Shown here piece by piece: positions 30,413 through 40,200 of a stretch of DNA of 64,000 nt (positions within the stretch are counted from its first letter, which is position 1; every line of letters starts with the position of its first letter). Position numbers and translations under genes: made by a program. The DNA comes from Flavobacterium praedii (GTDB lineage: Bacteria; Bacteroidota; Bacteroidia; Flavobacteriales; Flavobacteriaceae): the NCBI RefSeq assembly GCF_026810365.1, contig NZ_CP113948.1:2877001-2941000 (forward strand), in the 5' to 3' direction. The notes under the pieces were generated by a model that was not told the DNA's origin, did no database searches, and saw only the letters and a program-made list of their open reading frames with translations.

Positions 30413-30558
30413 TCATTGTACTCTATTTTTATAGGTATTCGATGAACCTGTTTCCATCTTCAAAAATAGTTCGTAAGCCCCTTGTTTTATTGAATAATTC
30501 AGTTTCGCAATGAATTCTAATGCAGAATCTGGTTTAAACAAAATAAACCAACTTTTTT
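30413..30558 (-). pseudogene. Possible C-terminal gene remnant downstream of symporter
   Basis: On the minus strand, in the +2 frame relative to the symporter, an open stretch reads SWFILFKPDSALEFIAKLN and then a further 28 residues to a TGA at 30413-30415. Composition is protein-like (balanced charged and hydrophobic residues), unlike the surrounding AT-rich spacer. There is no in-frame ATG. I do not recognise the family; it could be chance. Confidence 0.25.
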
Positions 30559-32244
30559 TTACCAGAACTTCACGTACAAAGCACAAATAATCAATAAGGT
30601 TATTACAATTAAAACAGTAGTTTGTGGTTTTACTTTAAACATTTCAGTATCCAATTCGAAAGCTTTTGGATTCACTTTTGGTCCAGCAAAACTGATACCG
30701 ATCATGATAAGCATTGTGAACAAAAATGACAATCCCATACAGATGTGAAATGGAATTTCGAATCCACCTTTTCCATTAGGCCAAGCCGTATACAACAACG
30801 TTTCGTTTCCTAATAATGCAGGTGCAAATTCATTGAAGAAAACAGACAATAAAAACCCAGAAACTACACCTACAATGGCGGCAGTTCCAGTTGTTCTTTT
30901 CCAAAACATACCAAGAAAGAACATCGCAAATACACCAGGGCTAATAAAACCAGTATATTTTTGAATATAAGTAAAACCTCCTACTCCACCAATTCCTAAC
31001 AAGTCATTCCAAGTAAACATAACAGCAAGAAGCATTGCAGCAAAAACCGCATATCTTCCGATATTTACCTGAGTTTTATCTGAAGCCCCCTTTTGAATGT
31101 ACTTTTTGTGTACGTCCAGCGTATAAATGGTAGAAATACTATTAACTTTTCCAGCTAATGAAGCAACAATAGCCGCAGTCAAAGCCGCCACTGACAATCC
31201 TTTCAAACCTGTTGGCAAGAAAGTAAGCATAGCCGAATAGGCACCATCTTTTCCTCCTACCAATTGTGGCAAATGACCATTTTCATACAAAACAAATGCT
31301 GCAATACCTGGCAACATCACAATAAGAGGCATCACTAATTTTAACATACCAGCAAATAAAATTCCAGTTCGAGCGGTTTGCAAATCAGCTCCCAACGCTC
31401 TTTGGGTGATGTATTGGTTACAACCCCAATAGTTCAGGTTAATAATCCAAATACCTGCCAAATAAGACATCATCCCCGGAAAAGTAAGATACTTATTGAT
31501 TTCCAATTGAGAAGAAGTAGCTGTCGGTCTTGGGATAATCATTTTGAAATGTTCTGGTGCTTTTTCCATCAATACTTTGAAACCAGCGATTGCATCTTGA
31601 CCAAAACCAAAATATTGCCCCACAGTAGTCAAGGCAATGTAGGAAGTCACCAATCCACCAATGATTAAAACAGCAACTTGAATAACATCGGTATAAGCTA
31701 CCACTTTCATTCCTCCCAAAGAGATCAGCAAAGCAAAAAGAGCCAAACCAATCATAATAGCATGCAGATATTCACCGCCTGCCAATCCATTGATGGCAAC
31801 AGCTCCTAGATATAAAATGGAAGTAAGATTTACAAAAACATACAAAAACAACCAAAAAACAGCCATAATCAAAGCCGTTGATTCGTTATATCTTGTTTTT
31901 AAAAATTGAGGCATTGTATAAATCTTGTTTTTTAAATAAACAGGAATAAACCAAACGGCAACAATAATCAATGCAATGGCAGCAATCCACTCATAAGCAG
32001 CAACTGCGATTCCCAAAAAGAATCCTTCACCACTCATTCCGATAAATTGTTCCGCCGAAATGTTTGAAGCGATTAACGAAGCACCAATTGCCCACCATGT
32101 CAATGTTCCCTCGGCAAGAAAATAGGCTTTGGCATCGTGTTCGTTTTTTTCACGCTTTCGATAAATGGTATATCCATAAGCGGATACGGCTATGAAATAA
32201 ATAATAAATACTGCGTAATCTGCAAAAGCGAGGTTCTGGCTCAT
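30559..32244 (-). CDS. Sodium/sugar symporter (SSS family), probably pentose uptake
   Basis: 561 residues with about 14 hydrophobic segments and no cleaved signal peptide, an inner-membrane protein. SSS family marks are the N-terminal YFLAEGTLTWWAIGASLIASNISAEQ, the motif GGMKVVAYTDVIQ, and WGCNQYITQRALGA before the ALTAAIVASLAGKVNSIST helix. It is closely similar throughout to the second symporter of the window (62053-63741). The AraR-type dyad 224 bp upstream of its start and its position between XylR-like and pentose phosphate genes suggest arabinose and/or xylose as substrate; the sugar is inferred. Confidence 0.88.
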   Translation of the reverse strand: MSQNLAFADYAVFIIYFIAVSAYGYTIYRKREKNEHDAKAYFLAEGTLTWWAIGASLIASNISAEQFIGMSGEGFFLGIAVAAYEWIAAIALIIVAVWFIPVYLKNKIYTMPQFLKTRYNESTALIMAVFWLFLYVFVNLTSILYLGAVAINGLAGGEYLHAIMIGLALFALLISLGGMKVVAYTDVIQVAVLIIGGLVTSYIALTTVGQYFGFGQDAIAGFKVLMEKAPEHFKMIIPRPTATSSQLEINKYLTFPGMMSYLAGIWIINLNYWGCNQYITQRALGADLQTARTGILFAGMLKLVMPLIVMLPGIAAFVLYENGHLPQLVGGKDGAYSAMLTFLPTGLKGLSVAALTAAIVASLAGKVNSISTIYTLDVHKKYIQKGASDKTQVNIGRYAVFAAMLLAVMFTWNDLLGIGGVGGFTYIQKYTGFISPGVFAMFFLGMFWKRTTGTAAIVGVVSGFLLSVFFNEFAPALLGNETLLYTAWPNGKGGFEIPFHICMGLSFLFTMLIMIGISFAGPKVNPKAFELDTEMFKVKPQTTVLIVITLLIICALYVKFW

Positions 32245-32467
32245 GAGTAAATAGTTTTTAAATTAATAGTAATAAAGGAGCATTCGCAAATTATTTCTTT
32301 TGTAAAATGAATTGTTACACTACTGTCAAAATGATTCTGAATTTTGGTAAAACCTAAGAATACATTGTTTTAAGCAGTCTTAATTTGAAAAAAATGCTTT
32401 AATTCAATTCTATTTTTGAATTAATGAAGCCAAATGTAAAATAAAATTATTTATTTCTAACAATTAC

Positions 32468-32486
32468 AAATGTATTTTTTACATTT
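32468..32486. promoter_or_regulatory. AraR-type operator dyad, site 1
   Basis: AAATGTA-ttttt-TACATTT is a perfect 7-5-7 inverted repeat. It lies 224 bp upstream of the symporter start and is the more symporter-proximal of the two sites in this region. Confidence 0.6.
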
Positions 32487-32690
32487 ATTTTTTATTTAGT
32501 CAAAAACTCAACAAATACATAAGATTAACCTTAATTATAAAAAACTTTTTAAAGCTAAATAATTTCGTAAAATATCAATTTATACTTTCTGCATTCTGAA
32601 GCGAGATGCCCTCTAAAAAATACCAAACTAGACATAAAATTTTGTTTGCAAAATCATACTTTCTTTTTTTTTTTGTAAAACAAATTTAGT

Positions 32691-32698
32691 TACATTTG
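32691..32698 (+). promoter_or_regulatory. -7 promoter element for transketolase
   Basis: TACATTTG matches the Bacteroidetes TAnnTTTG consensus and ends one base before AraR-type site 2. A TTTG lies 15 bases upstream, which is short for a -33 element. The position next to the dyad implies that a bound protein would cover the start of transcription. Confidence 0.45.
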
Positions 32699-32699
32699 C

Positions 32700-32718
32700 A
32701 AATGTGTTTTTTACACTT
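32700..32718. promoter_or_regulatory. AraR-type operator dyad, site 2 (transketolase)
   Basis: AAATGTG-ttttt-TACACTT has the same 7-5-7 spacing as the other sites and follows a TAnnTTTG element by one base. Transketolase begins 232 bp downstream. Confidence 0.65.
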
Positions 32719-32854
32719 ATTATTTTATAACTCCTTACCTACTCAAAAATAGCTTGTTATTTAAAGAGCCAATTGGAATGAAAAAAAATAATAAACCCCA
32801 TTATTCCATTTAAAGCTAATCCAATTGCTTTAAATTTTAAAAATCGTTGCCCAA

Positions 32855-32953
32855 ATGTCTTTAAATGATACTATCAAATGTGAGATTGATGGATCAAAAT
32901 TAAAAAGAGGCAACAAGAGAACCACTATTACAACCAAATACAATAAATTATGA
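32855..32953 (+). CDS. Possible 32-residue leader ORF overlapping the transketolase start
   Basis: ATG at 32855 opens a 32-codon frame (MSLNDTIKCEIDGSKLKRGN and 12 more residues) whose TGA at 32951-32953 overlaps the transketolase ATG as ATGA. This geometry would permit translational coupling. The peptide is basic and unrecognised, and could be fortuitous in the long 5' leader. Confidence 0.3.
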   Translation: MSLNDTIKCEIDGSKLKRGNKRTTITTKYNKL

Positions 32954-34992
32954 ATCACAAAATGGACCAATTAGCCGCAGACAACATAAGAGCGCTGGCT
33001 ATTTCTATGGTAGAAAAAGCAAATTCAGGACACCCAGGTGGTGCCATGGGAGGAGCTGATTTTATGCATATTTTATACACGGAATATTTAAATTTTGACC
33101 CGACCCAAATGGATTGGCCTTTCAGAGACCGTTTCTTTATGGATGCAGGTCACTTATCGGCCTTGATGTATGCACAATACTATTTGTTGGGAAACTATAA
33201 AAAAGAAGATCTGCAACAATTTAGACAATGGGGATCCGTTACACCTGGCCATCCCGAAGTTGATGTACTCAGAGGAATCGAAAACACATCAGGTCCATTG
33301 GGGCAAGGTCATACGATGGGCGTGGGTGCAGCTATAGCGGCAAAATTTCTTGGAGCCAGATTTGAAGGCCTTTTCGACCACAAAATTTATGGTTTTATAA
33401 CTGATGGAGGTGTACAAGAAGAAATTTCGCAAGGAGCAGGAAGAATTGCAGGACATTTGGGGCTGAACAACTTTATCATGTTTTATGATTCGAATGATGT
33501 GCAACTTTCGTCGATGACCGATGAAGTGACTTCCGAAGATACCGCTATGAAATACCGAGCATGGGGCTGGAACGTAATGACAATTGACGCTCACAATCAT
33601 TTGGAAATTAGAAAAGCTTTGGATACTGCACATCAAGAAACCGAAAAACCTACCTTAATTATTGGCAAAACAATAATGGGTAAAGGTTGTGTTACCTCAG
33701 AAGGAAACATGTATGAAGGAGAATGTGAATTGCATGGAAAACCCATTGGAGACACCAAAGCCGATTACACAAAAACCCTACTAAACCTCAACGCTAATCC
33801 AGCCGATCCTTTTGCGATATATAAAGAAGTAGCCGTACATTACAATCAAGTATTAGCCAAAAAAGTTGAAAAAGCTACTTTGAAAAAACAGCAAATTGCG
33901 CAATGGGAGAATGAAAATCCTTTGCTAGCCAATAAAATGCAACAGTTTTTATCTGGTGAATTACCTGAATTGGATTTGAGTAATGTTGTTCAGAAAGCCA
34001 ATGCTGCAACTAGAGACGCATCATCAGCGGTGCTGGCTTATTTGGCGGAAAATGTAGAAAACATAATCGTTTCATCGGCAGATTTATCGAACAGTGATAA
34101 AACGGATGGATTCTTGAAAAAATCATCTGTGTTGCAAAAAAATAATTTCAACGGTGCCTTTTTACAAGCTGGAGTTGCTGAATTGACCATGACTTCCATA
34201 GCCAATGGTATTGCGCTGCATGGTGGAGTAATCCCAGTTGTAGCGACCTTTTTTGTGTTCTCAGATTATATGAAACCCGCGATACGTTTGGCTGCCATTC
34301 AAGAACTTCCTGTAAAATATGTCCTAACGCACGACTCATTCCGAGTAGGTGAAGACGGACCCACCCACCAACCTATCGAGCAAGAAGCACAAATGCGTTT
34401 GTTAGAAAAAGTCAAAAATCATTCGGGACATCAAAGTTTGGTAGCATTGCGCCCTGCCGATGCCATCGAAACTTCAGTGGCTTGGGATATGGCTTTAAAA
34501 AACACCAAAACACCAACGGCTTTAATTCTTTCGAGACAAAACATTAAGGACATTCCATCTAGCTATACTACAAGATATGAGGAAGCAACAGAAGCTAAAA
34601 AAGGTGGTTATTTGGTCAAAAAAGCACAAAATCCGGACATCACTTTAATCGCAAACGGATCGGAAGTTTCAACACTTATTGATGCCGCTGTGATTTTAGA
34701 GAAAGAGCATAATCTAAAAATCAATATCGCCTCCATTATTTCTGAAGGTCTATTCAAATCACAATCGAAATCCTACCAAGAAAGTATAATTCCAAAAGGA
34801 AAACTCGTTTTTGGACTTACCGCTGGACTTCCAGTAAATCTTGAAGGATTAATTGGTAATAGCGGAAAAATAGTTGGCTTAGATCATTTTGGCTATTCGG
34901 CGCCAGCGAGTGTATTGGATGAAAAATTTGGGTTTACAAGCCAACATGTTTGTACGGAAATACTACAATATATTGAGGAAAGTAAAAAATAG
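32950..34992 (+). CDS. tkt: Transketolase
   Basis: 680 residues in one chain, full transketolase length, cytoplasmic. It is a thiamine-diphosphate enzyme exchanging two-carbon units between xylulose-5-phosphate and ribose-5-phosphate or erythrose-4-phosphate. Signatures are SGHPGGAMGGADFMHILY at the N-terminus, GHGPLGQG-like SGPLGQGHTMGVG, and the pyrimidine-domain Glu in AGVAELTMTSIANGIALHGG. HDSFRVGEDGPTHQPIEQ follows. The usual ThDP motif G-D-G reads T-D-G here (FITDGGVQEEIS), with the downstream Asn kept in DSNDVQL. It is followed 138 bp later by transaldolase, a natural pair. Control by the dyad at 32700-32718 links it to arabinose and xylose use. Confidence 0.95.
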   Translation: MNHKMDQLAADNIRALAISMVEKANSGHPGGAMGGADFMHILYTEYLNFDPTQMDWPFRDRFFMDAGHLSALMYAQYYLLGNYKKEDLQQFRQWGSVTPGHPEVDVLRGIENTSGPLGQGHTMGVGAAIAAKFLGARFEGLFDHKIYGFITDGGVQEEISQGAGRIAGHLGLNNFIMFYDSNDVQLSSMTDEVTSEDTAMKYRAWGWNVMTIDAHNHLEIRKALDTAHQETEKPTLIIGKTIMGKGCVTSEGNMYEGECELHGKPIGDTKADYTKTLLNLNANPADPFAIYKEVAVHYNQVLAKKVEKATLKKQQIAQWENENPLLANKMQQFLSGELPELDLSNVVQKANAATRDASSAVLAYLAENVENIIVSSADLSNSDKTDGFLKKSSVLQKNNFNGAFLQAGVAELTMTSIANGIALHGGVIPVVATFFVFSDYMKPAIRLAAIQELPVKYVLTHDSFRVGEDGPTHQPIEQEAQMRLLEKVKNHSGHQSLVALRPADAIETSVAWDMALKNTKTPTALILSRQNIKDIPSSYTTRYEEATEAKKGGYLVKKAQNPDITLIANGSEVSTLIDAAVILEKEHNLKINIASIISEGLFKSQSKSYQESIIPKGKLVFGLTAGLPVNLEGLIGNSGKIVGLDHFGYSAPASVLDEKFGFTSQHVCTEILQYIEESKK

Positions 34993-35130
34993 AGACTAAG
35001 ATGCTAAGCCCCTAAGTTGCTGAGTCAAAAAAAAAACAAAATCAAAATCTCAGAATCTTAGAAACTAAAAAAAATATAAACTCAGAATCTTAGTAACTCA
35101 GAAACTTAGATTCTATAAAAAAATACACAT
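34993..35130. repeat. Dyad repeat 'actaagatgctaag / cagaatcttagt' between tkt and tal
   Basis: The plus-strand word AGACTAAGATGCTAAGCCCC near 34993 is loosely the reverse complement of the CTCAGAATCTTAGTAACTC words at about 35082-35110. It looks like a decayed Flavobacterium intergenic repeat. No promoter is obvious, so tal is probably transcribed from the tkt promoter. Confidence 0.4.
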
Positions 35131-35787
35131 ATGAAATTTTTTATCGATACAGCAAATTTAAAAGACATCAAAGAAGCCAATGATCTTGGAATATTAGACG
35201 GGGTAACTACAAATCCTTCGCTTATGGCGAAAGAAGGAATCACTGGAGCCGACAATATCATCGCGCATTACGTAAAAATATGTGAATTAGTGGATGGTGA
35301 TGTTAGTGCCGAAGTTATCTCCACTGATTTTGCAGGAATGATAGCCGAAGGAGAAAAATTGGCAGCACTGCATCCCCAGATTGTGGTTAAAATCCCGATG
35401 ATCAAAGACGGCATCAAGGCTATTAAATATTTTTCGAATAAAGGAATCAGAACCAACTGTACCTTAGTTTTTTCAGTAGGTCAAGCATTGCTTGCTGCCA
35501 AAGCTGGTGCCACTTATGTATCGCCTTTCATAGGAAGACTGGATGATATTTCGACAGATGGACTTTCACTTATTGAGGACATCAAATTGATTTATGACAA
35601 TTACGGTTATGAAACCCAAATTCTGGCAGCTTCAGTTCGTCACGTCATGCACATTATAAATTGTGCCAAAATTGGTGCCGATGTTATTACGGGACCATTA
35701 AGCGCAATCGAAGGTTTATTGAAACATCCACTTACCGATAGTGGTTTGGCAACATTCCTTGCTGATTACCAAAAAGGGAATAGCTAG
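35131..35787 (+). CDS. tal: Transaldolase of the FSA/TalC (MipB) type
   Basis: 218 residues, the short transaldolase form, cytoplasmic. Signatures are [32 protein letters not shown], the Schiff-base Lys in [16 protein letters not shown] and [12 protein letters not shown]. The last is the R-x-x-H variant found in true TalC transaldolases and in fructose-6-phosphate aldolases. It would transfer dihydroxyacetone units in the pentose phosphate pathway, completing conversion of xylulose-5-phosphate to glycolytic intermediates with the upstream transketolase. Confidence 0.92.
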   Translation: MKFFIDTANLKDIKEANDLGILDGVTTNPSLMAKEGITGADNIIAHYVKICELVDGDVSAEVISTDFAGMIAEGEKLAALHPQIVVKIPMIKDGIKAIKYFSNKGIRTNCTLVFSVGQALLAAKAGATYVSPFIGRLDDISTDGLSLIEDIKLIYDNYGYETQILAASVRHVMHIINCAKIGADVITGPLSAIEGLLKHPLTDSGLATFLADYQKGNS

Positions 35788-35803
35788 AAATAATAGGTCT
35801 TAA

Positions 35804-35881
35804 TCCTGCAAGGTTTTTTTTAAACCTTGTAGGTGTTTCAATTAATACAACATACCTACAAGGTTTAGGAAACCTTGTAGG
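35804..35881. repeat. Nested palindrome, CCTACAAGGTTT type
   Basis: The left part (35804-35834) is itself CCTGCAAGGTTT...AAACCTTGTAGG. The right part (35854-35881) is CCTACAAGG...CCTTGTAGG. The two parts are near reverse complements of each other. The layout matches that at 50585-50653 with a different half-word. Confidence 0.55.
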
Positions 35882-35903
35882 AAAAAAATTAATTGCAATT
35901 ACA

Positions 35904-35940
35904 AAAAAAGGAAGCTTCTACAACAGAAGCTTCCTTTTTT
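35904..35940. terminator. Bidirectional terminator between tal and araR
   Basis: AAAAAAGGAAGCTTCT (35904-35919) pairs perfectly with AGAAGCTTCCTTTTTT (35925-35940) around ACAAC. A-run on one side and T-run on the other serve both convergent genes. Confidence 0.85.
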
Positions 35941-35974
35941 CGTTTGTTTCAAAACCAAATCTACTTTACTTTCT

Positions 35975-36664
35975 TTAAAAATTCAAAGCAAAATGATTCA
36001 AGAGTTTGGCGTCGTATTTTTCTTTGTCAAAAGTAAAGAGATAAGATCCTTTCCTAGAAGAGGTCATGTCTTTCTCGTCTAATTTTATCAAAATATCCAA
36101 CGAATTTATTTTGCTAATAAAATTTCTTTTATCGATTTCTTTATCCAATATAGATTCGTACAACTTCAGTAACTGGCTCATTTTGAATTTTTCGGGTAAA
36201 AGTTCAAATCCAACTGGTCTCATTGAGGTTCTATAACGCAATCTCCTAATGGCATGAGCCAACATATTGTCGTGGTCAAAAATCAGTTTTGGCACTTCCG
36301 AAACACTAAACCATTTGGCATGGTAATTCTGAATCAATTCAGCATTGTGATTTTCGATATTAATCAGGGCATAATAGGCCACAGATATGGTACGTTCCAC
36401 AGGGTCACGATCAATTTCACTATAGGTATAGAGTTGCTCCATATAGATATCCTGCAATCCTGTATACGTATTCAATACTCGTATGGCTGCAGTATCTAGG
36501 TCTTCCTCTTTTTTTAGAAATCCACCCATTAAAGACCATTTCCCTTTTTCTGGTTCAAAATCTCTTTTAATCAAGAGAATTTTTAACCCTTCTTCATCAA
36601 AGCCGAAAATGATACAATCAACTGCTAGAAGAACTTTGTCTGCTGTACTATAACTATTTAGCAT
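35975..36664 (-). CDS. araR: Nudix-fold transcriptional regulator, AraR-like
   Basis: 229 residues, cytoplasmic. The Nudix domain (AVDCIIFGFDEEGLKILLIKR...) has a broken catalytic box: GGFLKKEEDLDTAAIRVLNT, with RVLNTY in place of R-E-U-x-E-E. The winged-helix region (ELLPEKFKMSQLLKLYESIL...NFISKINSL) closes the protein. In Bacteroides thetaiotaomicron the AraR protein of this family represses arabinose genes and releases DNA when L-arabinose binds. Here the gene diverges from the arabinan susC, and its own promoter region carries a 7-5-7 dyad at 36722-36740, which implies autoregulation. It is a paralogue of the regulator at 29417-30136. The symbol is assigned by family and context. Confidence 0.85.
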   Translation of the reverse strand: MLNSYSTADKVLLAVDCIIFGFDEEGLKILLIKRDFEPEKGKWSLMGGFLKKEEDLDTAAIRVLNTYTGLQDIYMEQLYTYSEIDRDPVERTISVAYYALINIENHNAELIQNYHAKWFSVSEVPKLIFDHDNMLAHAIRRLRYRTSMRPVGFELLPEKFKMSQLLKLYESILDKEIDKRNFISKINSLDILIKLDEKDMTSSRKGSYLFTFDKEKYDAKLLNHFALNF

Positions 36665-36721
36665 TTTCTATTTATATTTTACGGTAAATATAAGAACTTC
36701 CTTAAAACTACCAAATTTATT

Positions 36722-36740
36722 TAATGTGGTTTTTACACTA
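36722..36740. promoter_or_regulatory. AraR-type operator dyad, site 3 (araR)
   Basis: TAATGTG-gtttt-TACACTA keeps the 7-5-7 form. It lies 58 bp upstream of the araR start codon, consistent with autoregulation. Confidence 0.55.
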
Positions 36741-37211
36741 ATAAAAAATATACCCTTAAAAAAAGCATTAAGTATCTGATTATCTATTTTATGTATATTT
36801 TTTTTTATGCATTACAACTATTGCTTTTAAAAAATAAGTAACACTAAACGGTAAAAAAAGCTCAAATCTCAACCCATTTTAGAATACAAAAAACATAATT
36901 AAGTGTTAATTTTACATTTAATAATATTTTTTTAGGTTTTAATTAATAAAAAAACGAAAAAATAGCAACTTAATTTACTGTTTTTTGTTGCCATATTCCT
37001 ATATTTTTTAAATAAAAATAAATATTCAGAAAAATAATTTAAAAAATAATTTAAAATCAATTTTGAATTTAACATTTATATATACAACTCATTTTCAGTT
37101 ACTTAATTGTTACGAAAACGTTTTTCAATAATCAAAATTACACAAAAACATACGTTTCGCACTATATTTTAGCATATCCATTTTTTTTCAACACTTTTTT
37201 TATCAGATTAA

Positions 37212-37244
37212 TTTGTTTTTGTACTTTTTTTTTATTTAAATTTA
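37212..37244 (+). promoter_or_regulatory. Promoter of the arabinan susC operon
   Basis: TTTG at 37212-37215, a 21-base spacer, then TAAATTTA at 37237-37244, one base off the TAnnTTTG consensus. The -7 element ends one base before the AraR-type dyad, the same geometry as at transketolase. Confidence 0.5.
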
Positions 37245-37245
37245 C

Positions 37246-37264
37246 AAATGTAAAATCTACACTT
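37246..37264. promoter_or_regulatory. AraR-type operator dyad, site 4 (arabinan susC)
   Basis: AAATGTA-aaatc-TACACTT, 7-5-7. It ends 24 bp upstream of the susC start codon, directly after the -7-like element, a position suited to repression. Confidence 0.7.
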
Positions 37265-37288
37265 ATAATTAACCAAAATGCAATCAAT

Positions 37289-40200
37289 ATGACAACAAAC
37301 CAAAGATTATTTTTTTATTGCAATTTTTTATTGCCTAAAAAAGAATGGCTATTAGCACTATTAGTTATGCTCTTCACTACGTATAATGCATCGGCACAAC
37401 AAGCCAATATTATAAAAGGGAAAGTTACCTCTGAAAAAGATGGGATGCCTCTTCCGGGTGTAAATGTATTAGTTCAAGGAACTTCAACAGCAGTATCAAC
37501 AGGGTTTGACGGAGAATATTCTATTCAAGCAAAACCAACAGATGTACTTGTTTTTTCATACATAGGTTATAAAAATCAAGAAGTAACTATTGCCAACCGC
37601 ACACAAATTAATTTTGCTTTAAGAGAAGACCTTAACAAACTAAATGAAGTAGTTGTAGTAGGTTACGGGACACAAAAGAAAGCTGATTTAACAGGATCTG
37701 TAAGTGTGGTAAACATGAAAGAAGCCAAAACCATTACGACCTATGATCCCGCCAAAATGCTGCAAGGACAAGTGGCGGGAGTAACCGTACAATCGTCAGG
37801 AGAGCCAGGAGGTTATGTTAACGTAAAAATTAGAGGGATTTCTTCTTTTACCAACAACAACCCTCTTTTTGTAATTGACGGAATGATTGTTGATAGTCCA
37901 AACGATTTTGCCCCGGGTGATATCGAATCGATGCAAGTATTAAAAGACGCCTCTTCGGCTGCAATTTATGGTGTTCGTGGAGCCAATGGAGTAATAATTA
38001 TCACTACCAAAAAAGGTAAACAAGGAAAATTTGAAGTGAAATACAAATCTTTACTTGGACTTCAGACAGTACCAACTAAATGGGATTTAACAGACAGAGA
38101 AGGTTATCAAAACATCACAAATGCTGCAGAAACAAATGCTGGAAAAATTCCAACTGCCCCTGGAAATGACTCAACAAGTCCTTACTTTATTAATAATGTA
38201 AATACTGATTGGCAAAAAGAAGCATTCCAGACTGGAGTAATCAACAATCAAGCATTAACTTTTAGCGGTGGCGCCGAAACTATGACATACAACATGAACA
38301 TAGATTATTTCAAAAATACCAGCTATGTAAATTCTCCTCAAGATTATGAAAGAATTTCAACTAACTTGAATCTGTCAGGTAAAAAAGGAAAATTTAAATA
38401 CGGATCAAAAATTGGATACACTCAATCAGATAAAGAAAGCTTTAACAGTTATGTAGGCGAATCGGCAATACAAAGTTTATTAACTGCAATTCCAACAATG
38501 TCTGTATATGATGAGAACAATTTGGGTGGATATGGTGGAACGGATAGTTTTACACAAAGAGCTATATCTATGAATGTTATAGGATTCAACAACTTAATAG
38601 ATAACAGTGGAAAGAGAAATCGTTTCATTGGTGATATTTGGGGTGAACTCGAAATTGTAAAAGGCTTAAAGTATAAAATTGATGCCAGTTTTGACAGACT
38701 GGATTGGAAAGATAGAAAATTCATTCCACCATTTGAATTAGGATGGTACTACGTTACCGAAAATTCAGAAGCTTCACTTGACATAGCTACAGGCAGTCAA
38801 TCAAGAACATTCTTAAATAATTTATTAACTTATGAAACAACAATTGGCAAACACAAATTTGATGCATTAGTAGGATGGGTTCAAGAAAGATCTGATAACT
38901 ACAACCACTATTCAAGAGGAGTAGGTTATATTCCAGGGGAAATAAGCCATCTTGAGTATGCTGATGAAACCACTAGTGGTGAATATGAAAACACAATTAC
39001 AGGGGTCTCCTACTTGAGTAGAATTAATTATTCGTATGATGACCGCTATTTCGTTCAAGGGAATTTCAGACAAGATAAAACGTCACTTTTCAGCCCAGAA
39101 AACAATACAGGAAACTTCTATTCATTCTCTGGTGCTTGGAAAATTAGCAGTGAGGAATTCTTACACTTACCAGAATGGGTAAGCAATATCAAAGTCAGAG
39201 GAGGTTATGGTATTTTAGGAAACAATACTATTGGTGTATACGCTTATGCACCAACTGTAAATCGTTTTGCGGGTTATGATTTTAATAACGAATTTGCTCC
39301 TGGTACAACAGTGGTAAGCGCAATTGACCCTGATGTACACTGGGAGGAAACAAAAAGCACGAACGTTGCCTTGGAGTTAGGATTTCTTAATAACAGTGTG
39401 CAGTTTTCTGCTGAATATTTCATTAAAGAATCTACAGATTTATTAATTGGCGTACCATTGCCATACTCAGCAGGAGCTTTTCCAGCAAATGTAGTAACAA
39501 ACGCAGGAGCTGTTAAAAATAGCGGCTTAGAGTTTACAGCTTCTTATGCAAACAATGACCATGAGTTTAAATACAATATTTCAGCCAACTTAGGAACGCT
39601 GAAAAATGAGGTGTTACAAATTGGAATTAAAGGAAACCCAATTTATGGAGCGGCTTCAAAAACAGAAGTAGGAAGATCAATCGGTGAAATTTTCGCATAT
39701 GAAACGGATGGAATTTTCCAAAATGCTAATGAAATAGCTGCAGGCCCTATTCAAACAAATGCTGGTATTGGAGACATTCGTTTCAAAGACCAAAATGGTG
39801 ACGGACAAATTACTGACGCAGATAGAACCTATCAAGGGACAACAATCCCAAAATACAGTTATGGTATAAACTTGGGCGCATCATATAAAAACTTTGATTT
39901 CTCAATGTTCTGGCAAGGAGCTGGTGGAAATATGGTATTCAATGCAATGTATCGCGATTTGATGAGGGGAGACTATGGTAATCACCATACAGATGAACTT
40001 AATTATTGGTCAACAACAAATACAAATACTAATGTTCCTCGTCCTATCATTGGAGACCCAAATGCAAATGCTAGAGATTCTAATCGTTTTATTGAAAAAG
40101 GAGACTACTTGAAATTACAAACTATGGAGATTGGATATCAAATTCCTGTTCCAACAGACTTTTGTATACAAAAAGCTAAAGTTTATATCAATGGCCAAAA

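Larger units (their letters stand above)
30137..30558. repeat. Convergent 422-bp spacer with a MITE-like hairpin and a possible gene remnant
   Basis: The first 110 bases show nothing clear. A near-perfect long inverted repeat occupies 30250-30372. From 30413 to 30558 the minus strand has an open frame without a start codon that looks protein-like. The spacer separates the XylR-like gene from the oppositely oriented symporter gene. Confidence 0.5.
32245..32949. other. Divergent 705-bp regulatory region between symporter and transketolase
   Basis: Very AT-rich. It contains two AraR-type dyads (32468-32486 and 32700-32718), a -7-like element at 32691-32698 for transketolase, and a 32-codon leader frame ending inside the transketolase start. 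Apart from these I see no gene. Confidence 0.6.
36665..37288. other. Divergent 624-bp regulatory region between araR and arabinan susC
   Basis: Extremely AT-rich, with no coding frame. It holds one AraR-type dyad next to each gene (36722-36740 and 37246-37264), about 500 bp apart, and a candidate susC promoter. Confidence 0.6.

Noticed and set aside
36900..37200. Long AT-rich stretch as an origin of replication
   Set aside because: No DnaA-box cluster or origin genes nearby; AT-richness is usual for divergent promoters in this kind of genome.
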